Of a stretch of 64,000 bases of DNA, positions 50,106-59,737 are shown piece after piece (within the stretch, counting starts at the first letter, position 1; each line of letters starts with the position of its first letter). Both the position numbers and the translations under genes were made by a program. The stretch spans positions 744,001 through 808,000 of the forward strand of contig OZ243946.1 of NCBI GenBank assembly GCA_965214285.1. The letters are read 5' to 3'. Origin of the DNA: G963422745 sp965214285. Its GTDB lineage: Bacteria; Actinomycetota; Acidimicrobiia; Acidimicrobiales; Aldehydirespiratoraceae. Under the pieces are notes generated by a model. The model made no database searches. It saw only the letters and a program-made list of their open reading frames with translations, and was not told the origin of the DNA.

Positions 50106-51062
50106 ATGGCCAAGCGCAAGCCGAGGAACCGGCCCGCCGGCCGCGTCGAGCCGTCGATACCGCCGGTCCGGCCTGGCCTGCTGAGCCCAGCCCGGCGAGT
50201 CCCCCCGCACATCGAGCGTCCCCCCTATGCCGCCGGCGGCGATCCCGGCCCGCCGCGCTCGTCGCTCACCCGCACGCCCGACGAGCTCGCCGCCATGCGC
50301 TCCACCGGCCGCATCGCCGCCGAGATCCTGCTCGACGTGTGCGACCTGGTGAGCCCCGGCGTCACCACCGACCGGATCGACCGCTGGGTACACGAGGCCT
50401 GCATCGAACGCGGCGGCTACCCGAGCCCGCTGAACTACCGGGGATTCCCCAAGAGCGTGTGCACCTCGGTCAACGAGGTCATCTGCCACGGCATCCCCGA
50501 CTCCAGGGCGCTCGCCGACGGCGACATCGTCAACATCGACGTGACAATCTTCAAGGACGGCGTCCACGGCGACACCTCGGCCACCATGCTGGTCGGCGAC
50601 GTGGACGAGCGCTCGGTCCGCCTGGTGCGCGACACCGCACTGGCGCTGGACCTGGGCATCGCAGCGGTGCGCGCCGGGGGGCTGGTGAGCGACATCGGCC
50701 GGGCCATCGAGCGCCATGCCCGGGCCTGCGGGCTCGGTGTGGTGCGCGAGTTCATCGGCCACGGGGTCGGCACCGAGTTCCACTCGGCGCTGCAGATCCC
50801 GCACTACTACGACCGCCGCCTGCTCACCCGGCTGGAGTTGGGCACCAGCTTCACCATCGAGCCGATGCTGACCCTCGGCTCGCCGCAGTCGAGGCTCTGG
50901 GACGACGACTGGACCGCGGTCACCGTCGACGGCACCCGCACCGCCCAGTTCGAGCACACGCTGGTGGTCACCGAAGCCGGCGCCGAGCGGCTCACGGTCA
51001 CCTCGGCCGGCGAGTGCGCGCACGACCGGGTGGCCCGCACGCTGGAGAGCCTCGGCGTCTGA
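50106..51062 (+). CDS. map: Methionine aminopeptidase, type I
   Basis: A 318-residue M24A peptidase with an N-terminal extension of about 65 Pro/Arg-rich residues, as in mycobacterial MapB-type proteins. Metal ligands are visible in NIDVTIFKDGVHGDTSAT (two Asp), the His of FIGHGVG, a Glu in FTIEPML and the late Glu in AQFEHTLVV. CHGIP carries the conserved substrate His. It removes the initiator Met from nascent proteins. Confidence 0.94.
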   Translation: MAKRKPRNRPAGRVEPSIPPVRPGLLSPARRVPPHIERPPYAAGGDPGPPRSSLTRTPDELAAMRSTGRIAAEILLDVCDLVSPGVTTDRIDRWVHEACIERGGYPSPLNYRGFPKSVCTSVNEVICHGIPDSRALADGDIVNIDVTIFKDGVHGDTSATMLVGDVDERSVRLVRDTALALDLGIAAVRAGGLVSDIGRAIERHARACGLGVVREFIGHGVGTEFHSALQIPHYYDRRLLTRLELGTSFTIEPMLTLGSPQSRLWDDDWTAVTVDGTRTAQFEHTLVVTEAGAERLTVTSAGECAHDRVARTLESLGV

Positions 51063-51105
51063 GCAGCGCTGGGGCCGGCCGCCCCGCACATAGCTCGAAA
51101 CCTGT

Positions 51106-51131
51106 TGTAGTAGCATATCGGTTGCGCTACA
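51106..51131. promoter_or_regulatory. Inverted repeat in the Xre/RES promoter, candidate operator
   Basis: TGTAG (51106-51110) and CTACA (51127-51131) are inverted copies spanning a region with TTGTAG and TACAGT at 17-nt spacing, usable as -35 and -10. Antitoxins of this type usually repress their own promoter. Confidence 0.45.
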
Positions 51132-51140
51132 GTTGCAGGC

Positions 51141-51905
51141 ATGGTGCAGATCGAAGAACTGCTCGAACAGGACTTGGCGGCGGCGTCGCAGACCGCAGCG
51201 GAGCTGATCCCCGACATCGTGGCTGCGCTTGACCGACTGGCGACCGAGCTCGTTTCGGGGGCGAGAGACCGGGCCGTGGTGCGGCGCTACTGGCTGTTCG
51301 CTCACGAGGCTGCACGGGTGCTGATCGAGCTGCCTGCGCGCGATCCCGAAGCGTTGCCCCCTTCTGACGTGGTTCTTGAGCTGCTGCGCCGCAACGTGGG
51401 CGAACTGCCTTGGGTCGCTCCGTCAGCGGACGGAATCGGCTTGGTCACGGCGCTGGTCGACCGGCTTCGGGGACTGGCCGCCGGGCTGCCCCAGCAATGC
51501 GTCCAAGCCGGCAAGGACATCGACGAGCAGAGCTTCGCCTGGTTCACGAAGTCGATGGCGGAAGTGGAGTACGAACAAGAACGCGGCTCGCCGTTGCGCC
51601 GGGCGATGACGACCCTGGACTTGGCGAGCAGCGACGTGGCCCGGCTGATGGGGGTGAAGCGCCAGGCCGTCGACAAGTGGCTGATCGCCGGGCCGCCTGC
51701 GGACCGCTGCCCCAAGATCGCCGCCGTCGCGGAGATCGCCGACATCCTCCGGCACCGCCTGCGAAAGGGGCTGCCCGCGGCAGCGGCCAGGCGTCCTGCT
51801 GACGCATACGGGGGCATGACAATGCTGGAGCTGATCGAGGCAGACGAGCACGAGTGGCTGTTGCGCTCCGTCAAGGAGAGCTTCGACTACGCACGAGTGG
51901 CGTGA
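51141..51905 (+). CDS. Xre-type antitoxin of a RES/Xre toxin-antitoxin pair
   Basis: A 254-residue protein. A helical N-terminal region (1-150) is followed by a helix-turn-helix (about 155-190: MTTLDLASSDVARLMGVKRQ, AVDKWL). The C-terminal AYGGMTMLELIEADEHEWLL corresponds to the toxin-binding end of Xre-type antitoxins. It is longer than the usual 130-160 residues because of the N-terminal region. The RES toxin GTG overlaps its stop by 4 nt. It probably also binds its own promoter. Confidence 0.82.
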   Translation: MVQIEELLEQDLAAASQTAAELIPDIVAALDRLATELVSGARDRAVVRRYWLFAHEAARVLIELPARDPEALPPSDVVLELLRRNVGELPWVAPSADGIGLVTALVDRLRGLAAGLPQQCVQAGKDIDEQSFAWFTKSMAEVEYEQERGSPLRRAMTTLDLASSDVARLMGVKRQAVDKWLIAGPPADRCPKIAAVAEIADILRHRLRKGLPAAAARRPADAYGGMTMLELIEADEHEWLLRSVKESFDYARVA

Positions 51906-52417
51906 ACATCAAGACAGCACGCATCGGGGGCTCGTATGTTCGCGTCGCCGACCCCGACTGGCCCGACCCGCTCGATGCCTCCTTCGCGGCTGTTGCCCCA
52001 GGCGGGCGCTGGAACCCTCCCGGGCTCGCCTGCCTGTATCTGAGCGCAGATCTCGTCACGGCGCGAGCCAATGTCGGGCGACTCTTCGAGGGCCAGCCAT
52101 ACGGGCCAGAAGATCTCGATCCGCTCACAGCGCCGATTCTCGTCGAGGTGGCCGTGCCAGACGGCACTGCCGCGGACGCATTCACCGACGACGGCCTGCG
52201 CGAACTCGGTCTGCCGACCAGCTTCCCGCACGACTCCCGGGGCGACCTCATACCCCACGCCGCTTGCCAGCCGATCGGGCGGGCGGTTGTGATGGCCGGA
52301 CTCGACGGCGTCGACTGCCGCTCCGCAGCCCACTCTGACGGGCGTGAGCTCGCCTGGTTTCCTCGCGACGCGCCCGCACGAGAAGTCTCACGCCGTCCCT
52401 TCGCGCACTGGTGGTAG
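51902..52417 (+). CDS. RES domain toxin
   Basis: A 171-residue protein. The RES signature GGRWNPPGLACLYLSADLVT carries the Arg of the motif, and upstream YVRVADPDW supplies a second conserved Arg. RES toxins such as MbcT degrade or modify NAD+. It begins with GTG 51902 inside the antitoxin stop. The C-terminus ends FAHWW. Confidence 0.85.
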   Translation: MNIKTARIGGSYVRVADPDWPDPLDASFAAVAPGGRWNPPGLACLYLSADLVTARANVGRLFEGQPYGPEDLDPLTAPILVEVAVPDGTAADAFTDDGLRELGLPTSFPHDSRGDLIPHAACQPIGRAVVMAGLDGVDCRSAAHSDGRELAWFPRDAPAREVSRRPFAHWW

Positions 52418-52610
52418 ACCCCGCGAGGGCCGGGCGGCGCTGCCGTGACTTCTCGGAAGCTCGTCGCAGGCTTGGCCGCTCCGCCGCCGTCGCCTCTATC
52501 CTCGCGTGCTCTATCCTCATGCGGGCCGCAGCGCCGCTGCGCCTCTCGGCTGCGCCGCTCCCGACAACGCCATATCGACCTCTCGACCGGAGACCACCGC
52601 GGAGAACCAG

Positions 52611-53447
52611 GTGACCGAAGTACCCGAGCATCTCCTGCAGCGCTCCCGAGAGGCCCGCGCCCGCCTCACCGGCGTGCCGCTGGAGGGCGCTGCCGGCGGC
52701 GAGTCCGCAACAGCCCCCGCCGCGGGCGCGCCGGCTGCTGCGGCCGTGCCCGCGGCCCCCGCCGTCAGCGCGCCGGTGCCAATACCGGCAGGCGCTGCCC
52801 CTGAGCCGCCCAAGCCCGTCGCCGGTTACGTCACGGCTGCCCTGGCCCGGCGCACCGTGCCCGTGTGGGTGCTGCCGGTGCTGCTGTTCCTGCCGATCTG
52901 GGCCTTCTACTACGTCGGCTACCTCGAGAACCCCCCGGCCAGCTCCGAGGGCCTGCTGGCGGAGGGCCAAGCCGTCTACGCCCAGTGCGCCAGCTGCCAC
53001 GGCGGTGGGGGCGCAGGCACCGGCTCGGGGCGCCAGCTCAACAACGGCGAGGTGCTGCTCACCTTCCCGAGCCTGGAGGCGGGCAGCGGCTACGACGGCG
53101 TGGCCGGCCATATCGCCTGGGTGGCCAACGGCACCAACGCAACCGAGGGCGGCACCTACGGCGAGCCGTCCAGGGGACGGGTGCCCGGCGACTTCGGCAT
53201 CATGGCCGGCTTCGGCGGCAGCCTGTCCGCCGAGGAGCTGATCGGCGTCGTCCACTACGAGCGGGTGGTACACGGCGGCCTCGACAGCGACGCTGCGGCG
53301 GCCGAGCTGCACCTGCTCGAAGAGGTGGTGCATCTGATCACCGACTCCGGCGTCGCCCTCGAAGGCATGCAGGCCGCCGACGTGCAGCAGCTCGTCGACG
53401 AGGCCCGCGCCAAGCTCGGAGGCGGCGACGAGGTGGCCTCCGGCTGA
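52611..53447 (+). CDS. Membrane-anchored c-type cytochrome
   Basis: A 278-residue protein. An Ala/Pro-rich N-terminal part (about 20-70) precedes one membrane helix (VWVLPVLLFLPIWAFYYVGY, about 88-107). A monohaem cytochrome domain follows with haem motif CASCHGG near residue 128 and a distal Met candidate in FGIMAGFGG. It faces the outside and probably serves respiratory electron transfer. GGAG lies 6 nt before the GTG at 52611. Confidence 0.86.
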   Translation: MTEVPEHLLQRSREARARLTGVPLEGAAGGESATAPAAGAPAAAAVPAAPAVSAPVPIPAGAAPEPPKPVAGYVTAALARRTVPVWVLPVLLFLPIWAFYYVGYLENPPASSEGLLAEGQAVYAQCASCHGGGGAGTGSGRQLNNGEVLLTFPSLEAGSGYDGVAGHIAWVANGTNATEGGTYGEPSRGRVPGDFGIMAGFGGSLSAEELIGVVHYERVVHGGLDSDAAAAELHLLEEVVHLITDSGVALEGMQAADVQQLVDEARAKLGGGDEVASG

Positions 53448-53590
53448 CCGCGCCTGGTCGAGGTCTCTTGTGCGGTGGTCGGCAGCCGGCCTGCTGAGCG
53501 GCCACAATGCAGGCCATCGACAGCGCGGGGGAGCGACGGTGCAGATCAGCAGCACGGACCAGCGGCGCAAGCGGGCAACGCGAACCAAGA

Positions 53591-55306
53591 ATGCAGACCA
53601 GCAACGTCGCTGAGAGCGCCGAGTGGCGGAGGCTGGAGGCGCTCGCCGCCCGCCGGCCCGGGCTCGACCTGAGGCGCCTGTTCGCAGACGACCCCCGCCG
53701 GGCAGAGCGCATGACCGGAGAGGTCGGCGACCTGGTGGTCGACTGGTCCAAGCACCTCGTCGACGACGAGACCCTCGACGCTCTGCTCGCACTGGCCCGC
53801 GCCCGTGGCGTGAACGAGCGGGCCGCTGCGATGGCCGCAGGCGAGCCGGTCAACACCACCGAGAACCGGCCGGCGCTGCACACCGCCCTGCGCGCCCCGG
53901 CCGACGCCGTGATCACAGCCGGCGGCCGCAACGTGGTGCCAGAGGTACAGGGCACCCTGGCCCGCATGGGCGAGTTCTGCGACCGCCTGCGCAGCGGCGA
54001 GCGGACCGGGGCCACGGGCAAGCCCATCTCGACGCTGGTCAACATCGGCATCGGCGGATCGGACCTCGGCCCGGCCATGGCCTACGAGGCACTGGCAGCG
54101 TCTCGCCATCGGAGCCTGCGCTGCGAGTTCGTGGCCAACGTCGACGGCGCCGACCTGGCATCGGCGCTCGACGGGCTCGACGCCGAGACCACGCTGTTCG
54201 TGGTCTCCTCCAAGACCTTCAGCACCACCGAGACGCTGCTCAATGCCCGCACGGCGAGAGCCTGGCTCGAAAGACATCTCGGAAGCGCCGCCGCGGCCCG
54301 GCACTTCGCGGCGGTGACGGCAGACCCGGCTGCCGCGCAGGCCTTCGGCATCGCGCCCGAGGCGGTCTTCGAGTTCTGGGACTGGGTGGGCGGCCGCTGC
54401 TCGCTGGGCTCGGCGATCGGGCTGTCGCTGATGGCCGCCATCGGCCCTGGCGCCTTCGCCGAGCTGCTCGGCGGCATGCGGGCGGTGGACGAGCACTTCC
54501 TGAGCGCTGCGCCCGAGGCGAACCTGCCGCTGCTGCTGGGGCTGCTGGCGGTGTGGTACCGCAGCTTCTGCGGCCTGCCCACACGGGCCGTGCTGCCGTA
54601 TGCGCAGCGCCTCAGGGGACTGCCTGCCTATCTGCGCCAGCTCGACATGGAGAGCAACGGCAAGCGGGTGGGCGCAGACGGCGAGGCCGTGAGCTGGGAC
54701 ACCGGGCCGGTCGTCTGGGGCGAGCCCGGCACCAAGGGCCAGCACTCGTTCCACCAGTTCCTGCACCAGGGGACCACCGTGGTGCCGGCGGACTTCATCG
54801 TGACGGCCCGCCCGGACGCCTCCGCTGCGGCAGCGCTGGCCGACGCCGATGAGCACCACGTGCAGCTCGTGGCCAACTGCTTCGCCCAGGCCCAGGCGCT
54901 GGCCTTCGGCAGCAGCGCTGCGGCTGGTTCCGGCGCATCCTCAGAGGCAGCAGCGACGGCGTTGGCGGCTCATCGCGAGCTGCCCGGCAACCGGCCGTCC
55001 ACGACGATCATGGCGCCGGCGCTGACCCCGGCCGTGCTCGGCCAGCTCATCGCCCTCTATGAGCACCAGGTGTTCGTGCAGGGCGTGATCTGGGGGATCA
55101 ACTCCTTCGACCAGTGGGGCGTGGAGCACGGCAAGAAGCTGGCATCGGGCATCGCCGGCGAGCTGGCCGACGAGCCCGGCGACGGCGACCCCGCCGACGG
55201 ACAGGCCGGCAGCGCCGTTCTTGGCGAGCCGGCTGTCCACGACCCGTCCACCGCGGCGCTGATCGCCCGCTGCCGGGCCATGCGCCAAACGCCGCCCGAG
55301 CAGTAG
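53591..55306 (+). CDS. pgi: Glucose-6-phosphate isomerase
   Basis: A 571-residue enzyme of usual length. Signature motifs are NIGIGGSDLGPAMAYEAL, SSKTFSTTETL, GGRCSLGSAIGLS, the LDMESNGKRV segment, GTKGQHSFHQFLHQG with the catalytic His, and VFVQGVIWGINSFDQWGVE with HGKKLA. It interconverts glucose-6-P and fructose-6-P. The ATG at 53591 fits the family N-terminus; the frame is open back to 53507. Its stop is 6 nt from the convergent APH-like gene. Confidence 0.95.
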   Translation: MQTSNVAESAEWRRLEALAARRPGLDLRRLFADDPRRAERMTGEVGDLVVDWSKHLVDDETLDALLALARARGVNERAAAMAAGEPVNTTENRPALHTALRAPADAVITAGGRNVVPEVQGTLARMGEFCDRLRSGERTGATGKPISTLVNIGIGGSDLGPAMAYEALAASRHRSLRCEFVANVDGADLASALDGLDAETTLFVVSSKTFSTTETLLNARTARAWLERHLGSAAAARHFAAVTADPAAAQAFGIAPEAVFEFWDWVGGRCSLGSAIGLSLMAAIGPGAFAELLGGMRAVDEHFLSAAPEANLPLLLGLLAVWYRSFCGLPTRAVLPYAQRLRGLPAYLRQLDMESNGKRVGADGEAVSWDTGPVVWGEPGTKGQHSFHQFLHQGTTVVPADFIVTARPDASAAAALADADEHHVQLVANCFAQAQALAFGSSAAAGSGASSEAAATALAAHRELPGNRPSTTIMAPALTPAVLGQLIALYEHQVFVQGVIWGINSFDQWGVEHGKKLASGIAGELADEPGDGDPADGQAGSAVLGEPAVHDPSTAALIARCRAMRQTPPEQ

Positions 55307-55312
55307 CCCGCG

Positions 55313-56389
55313 TCAGTGCAGCCGGTCGTGGGGCTCGTAGTCCCCGATCAGCTCCCAGGCCTCGTGCTGGCGGTAGGCGTCGACGGCCCGGCTGATCATC
55401 GCCTCGAACAGCTCCTCGGCCCGGCGGTTGGTGTCGGCCGCGCTGGCGCCCACATAGCACCAGTTGAGCGTCCAGAAGTTGAGCGAGAGCCGGTAGCTGT
55501 CGAGCAGATCCTCGAAGTGCAGGTAGCCCGCGCCCGCGGCCTGCATCGTGTCGAAGTAGAGCCGCAGCAGCTCGGGCTCGTGCGCCCGCCGCAGCCCGAT
55601 GTCGATGTTGGCCGTGACGAACGGGCACAGGTCGCCCATGCCCTCGCCCCGCCCCACTAGCTGCCAGTCGATCAGCACCAGCTCGTCGCCGTCGAAGAAC
55701 ATGTTGTCCAAGCGGAAGTCGTTGTGCACCAGGGTGCGGCTCATCGGCCCGTAGGCGGTCAGCATCTCGCGCACCGTCGGCAGGTAGCGCTCCAGATGGC
55801 CGATCACGTCCGCTCCGATCAGCTCCCCGTACTTGTCGACCGCGGCGGGGAACGCGGCCTCGTAGAGATCCTGCAGGCCTAGGTTCAATTCGCTGTCGAT
55901 CGGCGGCACCCAGGCGAGATCGCCCACCTTGTTCCACCAGCGCCCGTGCAGCCCCGCCGCTGCGGTCATGGCCGCCCGGGCCTGCCCGAGATCGCATCCT
56001 GCGCGCTGGTCGCCGGGGGTCAGCGCTGCCAGATCCGCGATCAGCAGGCAGTACTGCTCGGTCTCGCGATCGGCGCCGTTGTAGTACACGCCGGGGGTGC
56101 GCACCCGCAGCTGGGGGACGACCTCGGCGTAGACGCGGCACTCGCGGTCGTAGACGTCGAGCAGCAGCCCGACCGGCTTGAGGGCGCCGTCGGTGGTGGG
56201 GATCTTGGCGATGAGCGTGGCCGGGCCGCTGGCGCCGGGCGCGTACTCGATCGTGACGCGGGCCAGCTCGCCCAGGAAGCCTTCGCCGACGGCGATGCGC
56301 TCGCGGCGGACCGAGGCGACCTCTGTGCCGAGAGCCTCGCCGACGAAGGCGGCGTCGACCTCCTCCAGAGTGGCGGGGACGGCAGTCAC
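55313..56389 (-). CDS. Aminoglycoside phosphotransferase-like kinase (ecdysteroid-kinase type)
   Basis: A 358-residue protein-kinase-like fold. The catalytic loop HNDFRLDNMFF is near residue 220 and the metal-binding Asp in VLIDWQLVGRG near 235. The N-lobe is TVIEYAP-like (here VTIEYAPGA, TLIAKIP) with the nucleotide Lys. Relatives phosphorylate small molecules; drug resistance is not implied. GTG start at 56389. Confidence 0.85.
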   Translation of the reverse strand: MTAVPATLEEVDAAFVGEALGTEVASVRRERIAVGEGFLGELARVTIEYAPGASGPATLIAKIPTTDGALKPVGLLLDVYDRECRVYAEVVPQLRVRTPGVYYNGADRETEQYCLLIADLAALTPGDQRAGCDLGQARAAMTAAAGLHGRWWNKVGDLAWVPPIDSELNLGLQDLYEAAFPAAVDKYGELIGADVIGHLERYLPTVREMLTAYGPMSRTLVHNDFRLDNMFFDGDELVLIDWQLVGRGEGMGDLCPFVTANIDIGLRRAHEPELLRLYFDTMQAAGAGYLHFEDLLDSYRLSLNFWTLNWCYVGASAADTNRRAEELFEAMISRAVDAYRQHEAWELIGDYEPHDRLH

Positions 56390-56513
56390 GGCGCCTCCGC
56401 TCGGCGGGCCAGGCCGCCGGGCCGGGCCGCTGGGTCGGCCGGGCCGGCGATACCGGCTGGGCCGGCGGTGCTGGCTGGGCCGGCTAGGCCGGTCACGGCA
56501 TCGGGTGGTCGCA

Positions 56514-57338
56514 TCAGGCCTCCTTGCGGACGATGAGCTGGAACTCGACGGTGCCCTCGGGCTCCACCGATACCACGATCGGCGCCGAGGGCGGGGTGAC
56601 GTCGAAGTCCTCCCACACGATCTCGGCGGAGCCGACGACCACGCCGAGCCCGTCGTCGCGGACCAGGGCGCTGATCGTGAACACCACCGGGTTGGCGATG
56701 CCCTTCACGGTGAGCTCGCCCTCCGCATCGACGGTGACCTCTGAGCCCGAGGCCAGCCCGTCGGGCAGGGCGACGGGCTCGCTGAGCACGAAGCGGGCCT
56801 CGGGGTGGTCCCGTGCGCCGACCGCTCCGGAGATGGCCCGCTCGCGGCGCGAGTCGTTGGAGACGATGGCGGTCATGTCGACGACGACCTCGGCCGCGCT
56901 GAGCACGCCGCCGGCGATCGTCAGCGAGCCGCTCACGCCGCCGCTGCGCCCCACCGCCACCACGTCGCCGACGGTCAGCACCTCGTCCACCCGGAAGCCC
57001 GCGAAGCTGCCCGAGGCGGTGTCGAAGTCGAAGCTGCCGATCTCGTCGTCGATCACCCAGGTGCCGTCGATGTCGCCGTCGAAGCCCCCGGCCGCCTGCG
57101 GATCGCCGTCGGAGTCCCCGGCAGTGCCGTCGGCCTGCGTGCCGTCGCCCGATGCGTCGTCGCCCGATCCGGCGTCGCTCGAAGCGTCGGCCTGCAGGTC
57201 GGCGTCGAGCTGCTCGCCGGCGGCTTCGATCGACACCTCCTCGGGGGCGTCGCCGCGGTACAGGAGCCACCAGGCGACCAGCACCAGCAGCGCCGCCGCG
57301 ATCACAGCGCCTGCGACGAGTCTGACGAGCTTCGACAT
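56514..57338 (-). CDS. YceI family lipid/isoprenoid-binding-fold protein, membrane anchored
   Basis: A 274-residue protein. A membrane anchor (LVAGAVIAAALLVLVAWWLLY, about residues 6-26) precedes a Gly/Asp/Ser-rich linker to about 105. The YceI beta-barrel begins with GTWVIDDEIGSFDFDTASGSF and includes GELTVKGIANPVVF. YceI proteins bind polyprenyl or amphiphilic compounds in the envelope. The ATG at 57338 has AAGGAAG upstream. Confidence 0.88.
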   Translation of the reverse strand: MSKLVRLVAGAVIAAALLVLVAWWLLYRGDAPEEVSIEAAGEQLDADLQADASSDAGSGDDASGDGTQADGTAGDSDGDPQAAGGFDGDIDGTWVIDDEIGSFDFDTASGSFAGFRVDEVLTVGDVVAVGRSGGVSGSLTIAGGVLSAAEVVVDMTAIVSNDSRRERAISGAVGARDHPEARFVLSEPVALPDGLASGSEVTVDAEGELTVKGIANPVVFTISALVRDDGLGVVVGSAEIVWEDFDVTPPSAPIVVSVEPEGTVEFQLIVRKEA

Positions 57339-57402
57339 GCCGGTCACTTCCTTTGTGGGTTCCAGTTGGTTGCAGTCGATCGTGGTCGGCTCGCTGCGGG
57401 CC

Positions 57403-58671
57403 TCAGAGGCCCGCAGCCACCTCGGCGGCGGCATCTGTGGTCTCGTCGATCACGTCGTCGCCGTGGGCCAGCGACACGAAGATCGCCTCGTAGGCGCCCG
57501 GCGCGAAGGCGATGCCTCGTTCGAGCATGCCGTGGAAGAAGCGAGGGTAGACGCCGTTGTCCGCCGCTGCCTTGGCGGACTCGAAATCCGTCGGCGGCTG
57601 CTCGCAGAAGAACAGCCCCAGCAGCGGCCCGATGCGCGGCAGCACAGCCGGCACGCCGGCAGCGTCGAAGGCGGCCTGCATGCCGTCGCCGAGCCGGGCC
57701 GCGGCTGCGCTGAGCCGCCCGTAGGCCTCGGCGTCGAGCAGCTCCAGGGCAGCCAGCCCGGCGGCGGTGGCCAGCGGGTTCCCCGACAGCGTGCCGGCCT
57801 GGTACACCTCGCCGAGCGGCGCAAGGTGCGCCATCAGCTCGCGTGAGGCGCCGAACGCCCCCATCGGCAGACCGCCGCCGATCACCTTGCCGAAGCACCA
57901 GATGTCGGGCCGCACGCCGAACCACTCGGCCGCCCCGCCCTTGCAGAGCCGGAACCCGGTGATGACCTCGTCGAACATCAGCAGTGCCCCGGCGGCGTCG
58001 CAGGCCTCGCGCAGGCCCTCCAGGAACCCCGGCTCGGGGCCGACGAGGCCCATGTTGGCCGCCACCGGCTCCACGCACACCACCGCGACCGTCTCGTCGA
58101 TCTCGGGGACCCGGTTGTAGGGCGCCACCACGGTGTCGGCCACCGCGCCGGCTGTCACGCCTGCCGAGCCGATGAGCCCCTGCTGGGCCACGCCGGACCC
58201 GCCGGCCACCAGCAGCGCATCACAGTGGCCGTGGTAGTTGCCGGCGAACTTGACGATGCGGCTGCGCCCGCTGGCGCCTCTGGCCAGGCGGATCGCCGAC
58301 ATGGTGGCCTCGGTGCCGCTGGACACCAGGCGCACCTGTTCGAGGCCGTCGATGCGGCGGCACATCTCGGTGGCGATGCGCACCTCGTTCTCGGTGGGCG
58401 CGCCGTAGCTGGTGCCCCGCTGCGCCGCCTCGGTCACCGCGGCGGTGATCGCCGGGTGGGCGTGGCCCAGGATCGACGGCCCGTAGCTCTGCACCCAGTC
58501 GATCAGGCGGCGACCCTCGGCGTCGTAGACGAAGGGCCCCTCGGCACGAGCTACGAAATAAGGGGTGCCGCCCACTGCGCCGAAGGCCCGCACCGGGGAG
58601 TTGACACCGCCGGGGATCACCGCCAGGGCACGCTCGAACAGCGCCCGGTTGGCCCCGTGGCCGTCGCTCAC
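57403..58671 (-). CDS. hemL: Glutamate-1-semialdehyde 2,1-aminomutase
   Basis: A 422-residue PLP enzyme. It begins with the typical PGGVNSPVRAF; the PLP Lys is in WCFGKVIGGGLPMGAFG and the cofactor Asp in LLMFDEVITGFR. It converts glutamate-1-semialdehyde to 5-aminolevulinate, the haem precursor made by the C5 route. HemB (58751-59731) is just upstream on the same strand, giving consecutive pathway steps in one operon. GTG start. Confidence 0.95.
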   Translation of the reverse strand: MSDGHGANRALFERALAVIPGGVNSPVRAFGAVGGTPYFVARAEGPFVYDAEGRRLIDWVQSYGPSILGHAHPAITAAVTEAAQRGTSYGAPTENEVRIATEMCRRIDGLEQVRLVSSGTEATMSAIRLARGASGRSRIVKFAGNYHGHCDALLVAGGSGVAQQGLIGSAGVTAGAVADTVVAPYNRVPEIDETVAVVCVEPVAANMGLVGPEPGFLEGLREACDAAGALLMFDEVITGFRLCKGGAAEWFGVRPDIWCFGKVIGGGLPMGAFGASRELMAHLAPLGEVYQAGTLSGNPLATAAGLAALELLDAEAYGRLSAAAARLGDGMQAAFDAAGVPAVLPRIGPLLGLFFCEQPPTDFESAKAAADNGVYPRFFHGMLERGIAFAPGAYEAIFVSLAHGDDVIDETTDAAAEVAAGL

Positions 58672-58750
58672 GAGCGGCCTTCGCTCGCTGGGTCAGCGAT
58701 CCCCGGAGCGCCGATCCCCGAGGCTTGGTCTGAGCGGGCGTGCACCCCGT

Positions 58751-59731
58751 TCACTGGAGGCCTTCGGCGATCAGGCGCGAGAAGTAGGTCAGGATCACGT
58801 CCGCGCCTGCCCGCTTCACGGCACCGACGTGCTCGAAGGCGACCGGCTCGAGCTCGAGCCAGCCGAGCTGTGCGGCGGCGTGCACCATGGCGTACTCGCC
58901 GCTCACGTGGTAGGCGGCCAGCGGCAGGTCGATCTCGGCACGGGCACGGGCGATCACGTCGAGATAGGGCATGGCCGGCTTCACCATCACGATGTCGGCG
59001 CCCTCGTCGATGTCGGCGCGGATCTCGGTCATGGCCTCGCGGGCGTTGGCGGTGTCCTGCTGGTAGTCCCTGCGGTCGCCGCCGTCGGCGATGGTCACGT
59101 CCACGGCCTCCCGGAACGGGCCGTAGAGGGCGGTGGCGTACTTGGCTGCGTAGGCGCAGATGGCGATCTCGCCGTGGCCTGCTGCGTCGAGGGCGTCGCG
59201 GATTGCCTGCACCTGGCCGTCCATCATCCCGCTGGGGGCCACGATGTCGGCGCCCGCGGCTGCCTGGACCACGGCGATCTCGGCGTAGATCTCCAGGGTG
59301 GCGTCGTTGTCGGGCCGGCCGCGGTCGTCGAGCACGCCGCAGTGGCCGTGGTCGGTGTACTCGTCGATGCAGAGGTCGGCCAGCACGGCCAGCTCGTCGC
59401 CGTGGTCGTCGCGCAGCTCGGCGATCGCCCGCTGCACGATGCCGTCAGGATTGAACGCCTCGGAGCCGCGGTGGTCCTTGTGCACCGGCACCCCGAAGAG
59501 CATCACCGCGCCGATGCCGATGTCTCGCAGCCCCCGCACCTCGGTGCGCAGCGAGTCGACGGTGTGCTGAGACTGGCCCGGCAGCGAGGCGATCGGCCGG
59601 GGCTCGTCGATGCCCTCACGCACGAACAGCGGGGCGACCAGGTCGTCGGGGTGCAGACGCGACTCGCGGACCATGGCCCGCAGGGCAGGGGTGCGGCGGA
59701 GCCTGCGAAGCCGACGCCGCGGGAAGCTCAT
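58751..59731 (-). CDS. hemB: Delta-aminolevulinic acid dehydratase (porphobilinogen synthase)
   Basis: A 326-residue enzyme. The Schiff-base lysines are in YAAKYATALYGPF and VMVKPAMPYLD. The Asp/His-rich metal loop DLCIDEYTDHGHCGVLDD has one Cys pair, suggesting the zinc type, though the pattern can also bind Mg2+. It condenses two 5-aminolevulinates. It precedes hemL in the same direction with a 79-nt gap. Confidence 0.95.
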   Translation of the reverse strand: MSFPRRRLRRLRRTPALRAMVRESRLHPDDLVAPLFVREGIDEPRPIASLPGQSQHTVDSLRTEVRGLRDIGIGAVMLFGVPVHKDHRGSEAFNPDGIVQRAIAELRDDHGDELAVLADLCIDEYTDHGHCGVLDDRGRPDNDATLEIYAEIAVVQAAAGADIVAPSGMMDGQVQAIRDALDAAGHGEIAICAYAAKYATALYGPFREAVDVTIADGGDRRDYQQDTANAREAMTEIRADIDEGADIVMVKPAMPYLDVIARARAEIDLPLAAYHVSGEYAMVHAAAQLGWLELEPVAFEHVGAVKRAGADVILTYFSRLIAEGLQ

Positions 59732-59737
59732 CGGGCC

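Noticed and set aside
55313..56389. Aminoglycoside resistance determinant
   Set aside because: Only the general APH kinase fold is visible; most chromosomal members act on other small molecules.
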